Positions 8,111 through 16,901 of a stretch of 64,000 bases of DNA are shown in pieces. The stretch spans positions 62,001-126,000 of the forward strand of contig UQZO01000006.1 in the NCBI GenBank assembly GCA_900545545.1, in the 5' to 3' direction. This DNA is from an uncultured Subdoligranulum sp. GTDB lineage: Bacteria > Bacillota > Clostridia > Oscillospirales > Ruminococcaceae. The position numbers were made by a program, and so were the translations under genes. Numbering within the stretch: position 1 is the stretch's first letter; every line of letters starts with the position of its first letter. The notes under the pieces are model-generated. The model was given only the letters and a program-made list of their open reading frames with translations, did no database searches and was not told the origin of the DNA.

Positions 8111-9474
8111 AAACCTTTGCGCGCCTGATCCGCCGCTATGTGTTGGCCGCTGTTGCCATATCGCTGCTGCTGGTAATAATGGCGGTAGCTGCCTTCCTGT
8201 GGGTCAGCTTGCGTTTTGGCCTGCGCTGGCAGGAACAGTTTCGCTACTCGTCTTCTGAAATTGCAGACAATCTGCAAAGGGACGGCCAGGGTGATTTTTA
8301 CTTTCAGGAACACGACGCCGAAGAATGGATGGGCGGATATTCGTGGGCTATGGTGCTGGATGATACCGGGCAGGTGATCTGGCGGTATCGGCTGCCGCAA
8401 GAGTTGGATCACGCATATACCGCATCGGAAGTGGCGGTTTTTTCACGCTGGTATTTGCAGGATTATCCGGTTTTTTGTCAGGTTCGAGATTATGGCCTTC
8501 TGGTTATCGGAATGCCCAAAGGCAGTACCTGGAAATACAATTTCTGGACCTACCCGGAGCTGGTCCACAGTGTGCTTTCCTGGGGCGGAGCAGCAGCGAT
8601 CGGTGTACTGGTTCTTATCCTGATTCTATGCTTGATATTCAGCTGGCGGGGGAGCCGTTCCTTGCAGGGCGTGGCACGTGGACTGGATGCATTGGCAGAA
8701 GGGCGTACGGTGGAACTGCCAACCAAAGGGTTTGCCGGAGAACTGGCAGAAAAGCTCAATCAAACCAGCGCGCAGTTGCAATACCGGAATGAGATCATCC
8801 AACAACGGGATACAGCCCGCACCAACTGGATCGCCGGTGTCAGCCATGATATCCGCACACCGCTGTCGCTGATTCTCGGTTGGGCAGAACAGATGCAGCG
8901 GGATACACAGCTGCCGGATGCGGCAAGACAGAAGGCTGGGAAAATTCAGATCCAGAGCGAAAAAATCAAATCGCTGATCGAAGATCTGAACCTGACCAGT
9001 AAATTGCAGTACGGGGCACAGCCGTTGCGATGCAAAACGGTTCATGCCGGACCACTGCTGCGTACAATGGTGGCGGATTTTTGCAACGAGCCTGTGTCAG
9101 AACGGTGCGAAGTGGAACTGGAACTTGACCGGGAAGCGGAAAACGTTTCGGTCCGGGTGGATGCTGCCTTGCTGGCACGTGCCATTGACAACGTACTCGG
9201 CAACAGCGTGCGCCATAATTTGGCGCCGGTACATTGCCGGGTGAAGGCGGAAAAGCAGGGGAGCATGCTTCGCATAACCTGTACGGATGACGGCGTCGGG
9301 TATCCGACGGCGGTATTGGCGGCGCTGCAAAGCAGTGAAACGGGCGAAAACACGCCGCATATTCTTGGTCTGCACGTGGTGGAGCAAATTCTGCAGGCCC
9401 ACGGAGGACGGGCAGACTTTGAGCAGAACATCCCCCGGGGGAGTAAGGTTATTTTGCACTTGCCGATTCAATAA
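8107..9474 (+). CDS. Sensor histidine kinase
   Basis: A kinase of 455 residues. Two membrane segments (about 12-38 and 152-180) flank an extracellular domain of about 115 residues; after a HAMP-like linker come the H-box GVSHDIRTPLSLILG (His about residue 249), the N-box DNVLGNSVRHN and the ATP-binding glycine boxes DDGVGYP and ILGLHVVEQI. The ATGA overlap with the response regulator shows a cognate pair. The large sensor domain differs from the short BceS type and resembles lantibiotic sensor kinases; the signal is unknown. Confidence 0.9.
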   Translation: MKTFARLIRRYVLAAVAISLLLVIMAVAAFLWVSLRFGLRWQEQFRYSSSEIADNLQRDGQGDFYFQEHDAEEWMGGYSWAMVLDDTGQVIWRYRLPQELDHAYTASEVAVFSRWYLQDYPVFCQVRDYGLLVIGMPKGSTWKYNFWTYPELVHSVLSWGGAAAIGVLVLILILCLIFSWRGSRSLQGVARGLDALAEGRTVELPTKGFAGELAEKLNQTSAQLQYRNEIIQQRDTARTNWIAGVSHDIRTPLSLILGWAEQMQRDTQLPDAARQKAGKIQIQSEKIKSLIEDLNLTSKLQYGAQPLRCKTVHAGPLLRTMVADFCNEPVSERCEVELELDREAENVSVRVDAALLARAIDNVLGNSVRHNLAPVHCRVKAEKQGSMLRITCTDDGVGYPTAVLAALQSSETGENTPHILGLHVVEQILQAHGGRADFEQNIPRGSKVILHLPIQ

Positions 9475-9509
9475 AAAATCCCGCCCGATGGTTTCGGGCG
9501 GGATTTTTT
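9474..9509. terminator. Bidirectional terminator
   Basis: A perfect 16-bp inverted repeat (AAAAAATCCCGCCCGA and its complement) with a 4-nt loop. It has a T tract in both directions and so can end the kinase transcript and the minus-strand operon that stops at 9530. Confidence 0.9.
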
Positions 9510-9529
9510 GCATTTTTGCATAATGAATT

Positions 9530-10099
9530 TCAGATCTGGCGTGATAAGATTTCTGCAGGATTGCTCTCTTTGTCGTAAAATGTGACAAAACCGGCGTCTG
9601 GTGGCACCAGAATGGCAAAAGGTTTACTTTCGTCTAGTGTGATGGTTTGCGTGTCGGCACCATTGTCTATTTCTGCGCGGACAATGCCAGTAAGGTTCAA
9701 GGATACATAGGCAATTTCCCCGCTGTCACCGATGGGAATCTGCTCCACTGCGGCAGGTAGCTCTTCTTTATTATCGTGGATGCCGGCGGCAACCAAACTG
9801 CCGCGGAAGAAGTAGCCGAAGGAAAAACCGGGATGATTTATATAGATCGACCAACCGTATCGGTTTTGCGCGGGCGGATAATAAAGAAAGACGGCGGCGC
9901 TGTCAGAGACACTGCTGGTCACGGTCCAATCGTCCGGGATGTTCTGCGAAGTGCGCAGATCCTCTTCCAGTCGGCTTCTGGGTACCCCGACCCCACCTGT
10001 CAGCAGAAGGAACCCGCCGACAAACAGAAGAAGGGGGATAAAGATCAGCGGGAGTATTTTCAAGGTTTCCTTTTTCATGGGGAACATCTGGCCTTTCAT
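9530..10099 (-). CDS. Hypothetical membrane-anchored protein, 189 residues
   Basis: No family is recognised. The N-terminus has one strong hydrophobic segment (about residues 14-36) after a KKETLK stretch, so the rest is likely outside the membrane. The start at 10099 forms an ATGA overlap with the previous gene, which suggests translational coupling; internal Met codons at residues 5 and 8 have no better ribosome site. It is the last gene of the minus-strand operon that begins near 13071. Confidence 0.6.
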   Translation of the reverse strand: MKGQMFPMKKETLKILPLIFIPLLLFVGGFLLLTGGVGVPRSRLEEDLRTSQNIPDDWTVTSSVSDSAAVFLYYPPAQNRYGWSIYINHPGFSFGYFFRGSLVAAGIHDNKEELPAAVEQIPIGDSGEIAYVSLNLTGIVRAEIDNGADTQTITLDESKPFAILVPPDAGFVTFYDKESNPAEILSRQI

Positions 10100-10782
10100 G
10101 CAGAAAGAATACGGGCGAGCAGGGGCATCAGATCGGCAGTGTTTTGCTGAAATTGCGGATAAAATTCATCGCCAAGATCATAGTCCCAGTAAAGAGCGCG
10201 CTCTACGCGCCGCACAGCTGTCATAAAATGGGGATGAGCTGCACCATCGGCGTCCAGAAGCTGCTTTGAAATCTGGGTGCAAACCACCGCCCAACGAGCG
10301 TCAATGCCGGCACGATCCAGAATGGCGCTGTCTTCCAGATAATCTTGCAATGTGCGATCGCCGACACAAGCGCCGCATAGCGGCAACTGAGCGTGATATT
10401 CGGTGCACGCTGTTATGGGATCAATGCTTTGGCCCAGTGGATAGAGAGCACAGGCCAGAGGCCGCGCCTCATGAATGACGCAGGCGCTGCCCTCAAAAAA
10501 GCGGCAGTTGCCGGTCTTGGGGTCAGGCGTCAGGCAAAGAGCGGGAAGGCAGCTTTGCGGGGCAATGTAGCTTTTGCAGAAAGCCGTGGCGACAATGCGA
10601 GGGGATAGCCGCAGCCGCCGTGCGATACGGTAAAGGTCATACCCGGAAAGAACCAGGTCGCGCCGTTTGCGGCAGCAGTCGCCGCATCCTGCACAAACAA
10701 AAGGAAACGGATCGCCGGGGGCCAGAGCGGGGCCGAGCTCCCAGGATTCGGTGCTGCGGCCGGGCTCTACGATCACAGGCAC
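10096..10782 (-). CDS. YkgJ family cysteine cluster protein
   Basis: A soluble protein of 228 residues with the metal-binding cluster CAGCGDCC near the N-terminus (about 30-37) and further cysteines in CRFFEGSACVIHEARPLAC (about 93-111). These are the marks of the YkgJ/CxxCxxCC family, which is thought to bind zinc or an iron-sulfur centre. The actual role of such proteins is not known. It overlaps the dehydrogenase gene by 10 nt and the next gene by 4 nt, which indicates one transcript. Confidence 0.8.
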   Translation of the reverse strand: MPVIVEPGRSTESWELGPALAPGDPFPFVCAGCGDCCRKRRDLVLSGYDLYRIARRLRLSPRIVATAFCKSYIAPQSCLPALCLTPDPKTGNCRFFEGSACVIHEARPLACALYPLGQSIDPITACTEYHAQLPLCGACVGDRTLQDYLEDSAILDRAGIDARWAVVCTQISKQLLDADGAAHPHFMTAVRRVERALYWDYDLGDEFYPQFQQNTADLMPLLARILSA

Positions 10783-11759
10783 ACCTCACAGGGGTTCTCA
10801 CGTCCGGCGGCGAAGTCTGCCACTGCCTCAAAAGCGCTCTGCACCATGCTGGCTACGTTGACGTCGGTATAGAACGCCGTGTGCGGGCTGATGATGACAT
10901 TGGGGTAGCTGCGCAGCAGGTTCAGTTCCCGGTTCGGTAGTGCCTCGCCGCAGCGGTTATAGTAGCAGAGGCCATTTTCGTCTTCCACAACATCCAGTCC
11001 GGCACCGCCAATCTTGCCGCTTTCCAGACCCTGCAAGAGGGATTCGGGATCGATCAGCGTGCCGCGGGCTGTGTTGATAAGCAGCACACCGTCCTTCATT
11101 TTGGCGATGGCCGCCGCGTCAATCAGATGATGGTTTTCCGCTGTGGCATTCAGATGAAGCGTGATCACATCGCTGCGGGCATACAACTCGTCCAGAGAGA
11201 CATATTCGGCGTACGGGCGAACAGCGTCCGACGGGTACAGATCATAGGCAAGAATTTTGCATCCGAACCCGGACAGGTGCCGGATGACGGTGCTGCCGAT
11301 CTTGCCGGTGCCGATCACACCAATGGTGCAGCTGGAAAGATCGTGTCCCATCTTGCCGGGCAAGGAGTAATCCTGGGCGGCGGCACGAACCATAATCTGG
11401 TTCATCTTGCGGGTAGCCATCAGCATCAGCATGATGGTATAGTTGGCGACGCCTTCCGGGGGATAGTGGCTGTGGCTGACCCGCAATCCAAGCCGTTTGG
11501 CGGCATCCAGCGGAATGTGGTCGTAACCGATACTGCGGCAAGGCAGATACTTGACGCCCATTTTTGCAAAGGCTTCCAGATACTCCGGCCGGACCTCACA
11601 GGGGTTGGTACTCACGGCGTCACAGCCTTCGGCCAGGTGCAGATTATCGGGATTGGGGACTTCAGCTGTCCACTTGTAGTCAATGCCATATTTTTCCCGG
11701 TTGGGTTCGCAGTACTGCAGTTCATCAAAGGGACGCAGCGCATAAAAAAGGATTTTCAT
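10773..11759 (-). CDS. D-2-hydroxyacid dehydrogenase, D-lactate dehydrogenase-like
   Basis: An NAD-dependent dehydrogenase of 328 residues that probably reduces pyruvate, or a similar 2-oxoacid, to the D-hydroxyacid. The nucleotide fold shows GVIGTGKIGS (about residues 147-156). The catalytic set is visible as Arg in INTARG, Glu in VVEDENG and His in ISPHTAFYT. Length and motifs fit the fermentative D-LDH/VanH branch. VanH activity is unlikely because no D-Ala-D-Lac ligase lies nearby. The surrounding operon does not make the substrate obvious. Confidence 0.85.
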   Translation of the reverse strand: MKILFYALRPFDELQYCEPNREKYGIDYKWTAEVPNPDNLHLAEGCDAVSTNPCEVRPEYLEAFAKMGVKYLPCRSIGYDHIPLDAAKRLGLRVSHSHYPPEGVANYTIMLMLMATRKMNQIMVRAAAQDYSLPGKMGHDLSSCTIGVIGTGKIGSTVIRHLSGFGCKILAYDLYPSDAVRPYAEYVSLDELYARSDVITLHLNATAENHHLIDAAAIAKMKDGVLLINTARGTLIDPESLLQGLESGKIGGAGLDVVEDENGLCYYNRCGEALPNRELNLLRSYPNVIISPHTAFYTDVNVASMVQSAFEAVADFAAGRENPCEVCL

Positions 11760-11777
11760 ACAAAGTCATCTCCTGTT

Positions 11778-12578
11778 TTATCGCAAAGAATACTGAAAAG
11801 TTTCCGCCAGCCACTCGGTACAAAGCCCGACCCAGGCTGCGGCATGGGGGTTGGGCGTGTTTACTTCTCGGGTGCAGGTGCTGGAACCATGCACGCCGTG
11901 GGGGAACAGATGCAGCTCATACGAAATATGATGTTCACTCAGGGCTTGCGCGAGCATCATCGAATTCTGTACGGGTACCGTTTCATCATCGACGGTATGC
12001 CACAAAAAGAACGGCGGAAGATCATCTTGCACGTGGTTTTCCAGGCTGAATTCCGCGCGCAGTGCATCGTCTTCTCCGGCCAGCTGATCGAAGGAGCCTT
12101 TGTGGGCGAATATCCCGGAAGTAATGACAGGATAGGCCAGAATGACCGCGTCGGGACGTGCTTCTTCGCCGGAAATGCCCAGGGCGCTGCGGATGGGCCC
12201 TGCGTCCCACAAAATGGCAGTGGAACCGGCCAGGTGCCCGCCGGCAGAAAAACCGCATACTGCGATTTTGAACGGGTCCACCCGCAGCCGGGCGGCATTG
12301 CGGCGCAGATGCAGGATGGCACCGGCTGCATCAATCAACGGCTGCCAGCACAGCGGGGCCGGAGCAACCGTGTACAGCAGCGTGAAAACCTGATACCCGG
12401 CCTGCAAAAACTGCACAGCAATCGGGTCGGATTCCCGGGCACTGCAACGCTCATACCCGCCGCCGGGCAGAATCAGCACAGCCGGGCGGATGGTATAATC
12501 CGACATTTCGGCCGATTCTTCGCGCAGATAACCGGTCAGCTGTGCGCCGCTTGGCAAGGTGTAACTGTAAAACTGCAT
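11778..12578 (-). CDS. Alpha/beta hydrolase (esterase)
   Basis: A hydrolase of 266 residues of the BD-FAE/acetyl esterase type. The oxyanion-hole motif is LPGGGYERCS (about residues 36-45), the nucleophile Ser sits in GFSAGGH, the acid Asp in HTVDDETVP and the His in PHGVHG. No signal peptide is visible, so it acts in the cytoplasm, perhaps removing acetyl or other acyl groups from imported sugars. The gap to the next gene is only 18 nt. The substrate cannot be read from the sequence. Confidence 0.8.
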   Translation of the reverse strand: MQFYSYTLPSGAQLTGYLREESAEMSDYTIRPAVLILPGGGYERCSARESDPIAVQFLQAGYQVFTLLYTVAPAPLCWQPLIDAAGAILHLRRNAARLRVDPFKIAVCGFSAGGHLAGSTAILWDAGPIRSALGISGEEARPDAVILAYPVITSGIFAHKGSFDQLAGEDDALRAEFSLENHVQDDLPPFFLWHTVDDETVPVQNSMMLAQALSEHHISYELHLFPHGVHGSSTCTREVNTPNPHAAAWVGLCTEWLAETFQYSLR

Positions 12579-12606
12579 GAATAAAACCTCCTTCCGGCTG
12601 GAGCGC

Positions 12607-13071
12607 TCATGCCTGGTGTTCCAGCGGGTGCTGCTGCATGTATTCTGCCATCAGATCAGCAGCCAGACGGACCAACTCCGGGCAAGGCCGCTTTTTGTAA
12701 TATTCAGGGGTTCTGGCGCTGGCAACCGGGCTGCCCTCCGCCTTGCTGAGCCCCAGCAATTCGCGGCAGACGATGCTGCCGCCGCCGTTGCGCTGCTTGT
12801 ATTGTTCTGCCAGGGCCTGTACCTCTGTGTAGGTTTGGGTCTTTTTGACCGGATCGGTGTTGCCGTACAACGCGCCCAATACGAGCGTGAGGCCGGAAAA
12901 GGCGCCGCATACTTCCCGCATGCGCCCAAAGCCGCCGCCAAAACCCGACGCCATTTTCAGCGCCTGTTCCTCAGTCAGCCCCATCTCCTGGGCAAAGGCC
13001 AGCGCTACGCACTGGCTGCAGTTATATCCTTTAAAAAACGCTTCGTAAGCTTTATCGCCGTATACGGACAT
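12607..13071 (-). CDS. C_GCAxxG_C_C family protein
   Basis: A protein of 154 residues with the pattern that defines this family: CSQCV near residues 18-22, GGGFGRMREVCGAFSG near 46-61, and later single cysteines in IVCRELLG and RPCPEL. The conserved Cys residues suggest metal or redox chemistry; family members are often found near oxidoreductases, but the role is unknown. It is the first gene of the minus-strand operon. GCGAGG precedes the start. Confidence 0.8.
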   Translation of the reverse strand: MSVYGDKAYEAFFKGYNCSQCVALAFAQEMGLTEEQALKMASGFGGGFGRMREVCGAFSGLTLVLGALYGNTDPVKKTQTYTEVQALAEQYKQRNGGGSIVCRELLGLSKAEGSPVASARTPEYYKKRPCPELVRLAADLMAEYMQQHPLEHQA

Positions 13072-13203
13072 GGTTGCCTCGCTTTCCTTTTACTAAAATC
13101 GCTGTCCATGTACAGAATACCCCAATTCACACAATTTGAAAAGAGGAAATCAACGTTTTTACAGCAGGCTTTTTAAAATTTTTGTTAAATAGAGGGGAAA
13201 TAC

Positions 13204-13263
13204 TTGCACTTCTTTAAAAAGAGTGCTAAACTACCGTTAGCAGTTGAAATTAAAGAGTGCTAA
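13204..13263 (+). promoter_or_regulatory. htpG promoter with CIRCE-like HrcA operator
   Basis: TTGCAC (13204-13209), a 17-nt spacer and TAAACT (13227-13232) form a sigma-A type promoter. Downstream lies TTAGCAGTT, nine bases, then GAGTGCTAA (13237-13263), which matches the HrcA operator CIRCE (TTAGCACTC-N9-GAGTGCTAA) perfectly in the right arm and at 7 of 9 bases in the left. A second perfect GAGTGCTAA at 13221-13229 overlaps the -10 element. HrcA control of htpG is inferred. Confidence 0.75.
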
Positions 13264-13290
13264 TTCACTCTAAAAGTGAGGTCATTTTCT

Positions 13291-15192
13291 ATGGCAATGC
13301 GTCAGTTCAAGGCCGAAAGCAAAAAGCTGCTCGACCTGATGATCAATTCGATTTATACCAACCGTGAAATCTTCCTGCGTGAGCTGATCTCCAACGCATC
13401 GGATGCCTGCGACAAGCGCTATTTCAAGAGCTTGACCGATACGTCCATCGGAATCACCAAGGATGATCTGAAAATTCATATTCAGCCGGATAAAGACAGC
13501 CGTACGCTGACCATCAGCGATAACGGTATCGGCATGACCAAGGAAGAGCTGGAAAAGAACCTGGGCACCATCGCTAAATCCGGTTCGCTGGATTTCAAAA
13601 CCGAGAACCAGAGCGATAACATCGACATCATCGGTCAGTTCGGTGTTGGTTTCTATTCTGCGTTCATGGTTGCCAGCAAGGTGACGGTCATCTCCCGTGC
13701 ACAGGGTGAGGATACCGCCTGGAAGTGGGAGTCTCAGGGCGTTGAAGGTTATACGCTGACGGAGGCCGAAAAGGACGATGTCGGCACCGAAATCATCCTG
13801 GTGCTCAAAGAGGACACCGACAACGAGAAGTACAGCGAGTATCTCGACGAGTACACGCTGGCGGGTCTTGTCAAGAAATACAGCGACTATATCCGCTTTC
13901 CCATTACGATGTACCGTGAAAAGTCTCGCCAGAAGCCCAAACCGGAAGATGCCGGGGACGACTATAAGCCGGAGTATGAGACGTACACGGAACTGGAAAC
14001 GCTGAACAGCATGGTGCCCATCTGGAAGCGTCCCAAGAGTGAGGTCAAAGACGAGGATTACAACGAGTTCTATAAGAACAAGTTTATGGATTACTCTGAT
14101 CCTCTGCGCGTGATCACCAGCCGTACCGAGGGTACCGCCACCTATACGGCCCTGCTGTTTATCCCGGGCCGTACGCCGTATGATTACTATACCAAGGAGT
14201 ACGAGAAGGGCCTGGCGCTGTACGCTTCCGGCGTTATGATCATGGAAAAGTGCGCCGATCTGCTGCCGGATTACTTCAGCTTTGTCAAGGGCGTTGTGGA
14301 CAGTGAAGATCTGAGCCTGAACATCAGCCGCGAGACGCTGCAGAAAGACAGCCAGCTCAAACTGATGCGCAACAGCCTGGAGAAGAAGATCAAGAACGAA
14401 CTGCACGCCATGCTCGTCAATGATCGTGATAAATACGAAACTTTCTGGAAGTCCTTCGGCCGCCAGATCAAGTTTGGTATCTATGGCGATTACGGCATGC
14501 ACAAGGATCTGCTGGCCGACCTGCTGATGTTCTATTCCGCCAAGGAAAAGAAGCTGGTTACCCTCGATGAATATATCGAGAAAATGCCGGAGGATCAGAA
14601 GTGCATCTACTACGCTGCCGGCGATGATATCGAGCGTCTGGGCAAGCTGCCCAACGCACAGCTGGTGCTGAGCAAGGGGTATGATCTGTTGCTCTGCACC
14701 GAGGATGTGGATGAATTCTGCCTGCAGATGATGCGCGATTACAAGGAGAAGGAATTCAAGAACATCAATGCCGGAGACCTGGGTCTGGAAACCGAGGAAG
14801 AAAAGAAGGCGGCTGAGGAAACCGCTACCGAGAACAAGGACCTTTTTGAAGAAATCAAGAAGGCTTTGAACGGCAAGATCAAGGAAGTCAAGGTCAATCC
14901 GACGCTGCAGGAGCATCCGGTCACGCTGTCCAGCGAGGGCGGTATTTCGATGGAGATGGAGAAAGTTCTGCGCAGAATGCCCAACGGGGAAGGCGTGGAG
15001 AGCACCAAGGTGCTGGAACTCAATCCTACTCATCCGGTGTTTGCAGCACTGAAAGCAGCGCATGAAGCGGGTGACACCGAGAAGGTCGGCCAGTACGCTG
15101 AATTGCTGTATGATCAGGCATTGCTGATTGCCGGGCTGCCCATTGAAGATCCCGTGGCATATGCCCAGCTGGTTTGCGGTCTGATGAAGTAA
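13291..15192 (+). CDS. htpG: Molecular chaperone HtpG (Hsp90)
   Basis: The bacterial Hsp90, 633 residues, an ATP-driven dimeric chaperone in the cytosol. The N-terminal ATPase domain shows LRELISNASDA, DNGIGM and GQFGVGFYSAF; the middle domain includes GVVDSEDLSLNISRE with the catalytic-loop Arg; the C-terminal dimer domain ends without the eukaryotic MEEVD. The ATG at 13291 follows GTGAGG by 8 nt. The gene stands alone between a CIRCE-like heat-shock promoter and a strong terminator. Confidence 0.97.
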   Translation: MAMRQFKAESKKLLDLMINSIYTNREIFLRELISNASDACDKRYFKSLTDTSIGITKDDLKIHIQPDKDSRTLTISDNGIGMTKEELEKNLGTIAKSGSLDFKTENQSDNIDIIGQFGVGFYSAFMVASKVTVISRAQGEDTAWKWESQGVEGYTLTEAEKDDVGTEIILVLKEDTDNEKYSEYLDEYTLAGLVKKYSDYIRFPITMYREKSRQKPKPEDAGDDYKPEYETYTELETLNSMVPIWKRPKSEVKDEDYNEFYKNKFMDYSDPLRVITSRTEGTATYTALLFIPGRTPYDYYTKEYEKGLALYASGVMIMEKCADLLPDYFSFVKGVVDSEDLSLNISRETLQKDSQLKLMRNSLEKKIKNELHAMLVNDRDKYETFWKSFGRQIKFGIYGDYGMHKDLLADLLMFYSAKEKKLVTLDEYIEKMPEDQKCIYYAAGDDIERLGKLPNAQLVLSKGYDLLLCTEDVDEFCLQMMRDYKEKEFKNINAGDLGLETEEEKKAAEETATENKDLFEEIKKALNGKIKEVKVNPTLQEHPVTLSSEGGISMEMEKVLRRMPNGEGVESTKVLELNPTHPVFAALKAAHEAGDTEKVGQYAELLYDQALLIAGLPIEDPVAYAQLVCGLMK

Positions 15193-15208
15193 AAGTAAAT
15201 GGATAGAG

Positions 15209-15238
15209 ATGCCGGGGAGCAATCCCCGGCATTTTTTA
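15209..15238 (+). terminator. Terminator after htpG
   Basis: A 10-bp perfect stem ATGCCGGGGA-type with a short loop, followed by six T. Confidence 0.9.
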
Positions 15239-15275
15239 TGCAGGCTGGATAAAAGGGCAAATATGTAAAAAACGT

Positions 15276-15304
15276 TTGAAAAGCGACAAAAAACGTGCTA
15301 TTCT
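15276..15304 (+). promoter_or_regulatory. Promoter of the AraC regulator
   Basis: TTGAAA and TATTCT are separated by 17 nt, about 60 nt before the start codon. Confidence 0.6.
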
Positions 15305-15366
15305 AACGGTAATGACAAAAATCGTCGGCTCGCTGAAGAAAAGCAGCGTGGCAAGAGGGAGCAGCG

Positions 15367-16230
15367 ATGGTTTCGGAATATACCTACTATCCGCAGACGG
15401 ATTTTTTTATTGAACGGGTAGACAGCGATGAAGGCGTGGATATGCCCACGTTCCATATCCACCATAAATTTGAAATCTATTATGAAATTGCCGGTGCGCG
15501 CCGCTATTTCATTGAGGACTCTGCCTATATCGTCAATGCGGGCAGCGTGGTGCTGATCGGGGAAAATCAGATCCATAAAACTGCTTCGCTGGGAGAAACG
15601 CCTTCCAGCCGGATTGTACTTAATTTTGGCCGGGAATATCTGCAAAAAATAACCCGGGTCTTTCCGGAGGTGGACTTCTTCTCGTTTCTTACAGAGGAAC
15701 ACAATCATCTTCTGTCAGGCATTTCGGTCAAGCAGCAGAATCATGTTCAGAATATGCTTCAGCAGCTTCTGGCTCTGGAGGGGGATACTTCGCAGGAAGG
15801 CGAAGCCATGCGGGTTATGGTGCTGGCAACGCTGCTGCTGGAACTGAAAAAACTGTGCCTGCAGCAGCAGGAACAGGGTGGGGAAAGGGGCCGCGTCAGC
15901 AATCATATTGTGGACCAGATTCAGGCCTATATCGCCCAGCATTATGCCGAAAAACTTACTCTGACCGGGATCGCCAGCCAGTTCTATATCAGCCCGTATT
16001 ATCTGAGCCGCATGTTTAAAAAATCTACCAACCTCAGCCTGATCGAGTATATAAACGGTGTGCGCATCAAGGCAGCGCAGAATCTTATTGAAAAGTCGAC
16101 GGACAGTATTTCTGCGGTTGCACGCAACACCGGCTTCATGACGACAGCGCATTTCCGCCGTGTCTTCAAGGATGCAACCGGGATGTCGCCGCAGCAGTAT
16201 CGTCAGTATTACAAACGAATCAATAAATAA
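15367..16230 (+). CDS. AraC family transcriptional regulator
   Basis: A regulator of 287 residues with an N-terminal cupin-like sensing domain (about 1-160, including the metal/sugar-site-like FHIHHKFEIYYE near 29-40) and a C-terminal double helix-turn-helix (about 185-285) with ISPYYLSRMFKKSTN and the second HTH ending SPQQYRQYYKR. This layout is common for regulators of sugar use in Clostridia. It is monocistronic, so its target is not evident; no sugar operon borders it. Confidence 0.88.
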   Translation: MVSEYTYYPQTDFFIERVDSDEGVDMPTFHIHHKFEIYYEIAGARRYFIEDSAYIVNAGSVVLIGENQIHKTASLGETPSSRIVLNFGREYLQKITRVFPEVDFFSFLTEEHNHLLSGISVKQQNHVQNMLQQLLALEGDTSQEGEAMRVMVLATLLLELKKLCLQQQEQGGERGRVSNHIVDQIQAYIAQHYAEKLTLTGIASQFYISPYYLSRMFKKSTNLSLIEYINGVRIKAAQNLIEKSTDSISAVARNTGFMTTAHFRRVFKDATGMSPQQYRQYYKRINK

Positions 16231-16232
16231 AA

Positions 16233-16276
16233 ATATCCCCGGCTCTTACAACAAGAGCCGGGGATATGATTTTTTA
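16233..16276. terminator. Bidirectional terminator between araC-type gene and tdk
   Basis: A 15-bp perfect stem (ATATCCCCGGCTCTT and its complement) with a 5-nt loop. T-rich runs occur on both sides, so it serves both convergent genes. Confidence 0.88.
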
Positions 16277-16885
16277 TTCCGTTTTTCCGTGGCGTTTTAG
16301 AAAAGCACGGTATTCGCGATACCAGCACTGTGGGCAAAGACTTTGATATTCTACATTGTCTACGGTGTCAATGGCCACTTGCGCGCCCTCGAATACAAAT
16401 TCTCCGTTGACTTTGCGCCCGTTGCAGATGGCTTTGCGACCGCAGGCACAGATGGTTTTCAGCTCCTCGATGGTGTGAGCCAGTTCCAGCAAACGTGTAG
16501 AACCGGGGAAACCGCGCAGCATGAAGTCGGCCCGCAGCCCGTAACATATCACGGGAATGCCAAGATCCACCGTCACAAGGAACAACTGCTCTGCCTGCAG
16601 GGGCGTGAAAAACTGGCTTTCATCGCACAGCACACAAGCGGGTGCACCATGGGCGGCGGTGTCGGCCTTGACAAGCTCCACAATGTCCATATCTGGGGTG
16701 ACAAGCACATCTACTTTACAACTGATGCCGAGGCGTGACACGATGCAATCCTGCCCTTTGGTATCGATTGCGGGTTTCAGAATCAGGACCCGCATGCCAC
16801 GCTCTTTGTAGTTGTAGGCTACCTGCATCAATGCCGTGGTTTTACCACTGTTCATTGCACCGTAGCGAAAGTACAGTTTTGCCAT
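16274..16885 (-). CDS. tdk: Thymidine kinase
   Basis: Phosphorylates thymidine and deoxyuridine with ATP in the salvage pathway. The 203 residues show the P-loop GAMNSGKT (about 9-16), the DExQFF motif as CDESQFF (about 87-93) and four zinc-binding cysteines in CACGRKAIC and CPQC. This is the tetrameric type II enzyme. It fits with the nucleoside importer and phosphorylase at the window start, though it is not in one operon with them. It lies 16 nt downstream of rex and may share its promoter. Confidence 0.96.
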   Translation of the reverse strand: MAKLYFRYGAMNSGKTTALMQVAYNYKERGMRVLILKPAIDTKGQDCIVSRLGISCKVDVLVTPDMDIVELVKADTAAHGAPACVLCDESQFFTPLQAEQLFLVTVDLGIPVICYGLRADFMLRGFPGSTRLLELAHTIEELKTICACGRKAICNGRKVNGEFVFEGAQVAIDTVDNVEYQSLCPQCWYREYRAFLKRHGKTE

Positions 16886-16901
16886 GAAGGGGAATCCTCC
16901 G

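Noticed and set aside
11127..12584. Open frame of 485 codons on the plus strand opposite the dehydrogenase and esterase genes
   Set aside because: The minus-strand genes have full catalytic motifs; this frame has none.
13282..15222. Open frame of 646 codons on the minus strand opposite htpG
   Set aside because: It mirrors almost the whole of htpG and has no recognisable motif or ribosome site; it is a shadow of a biased coding strand.
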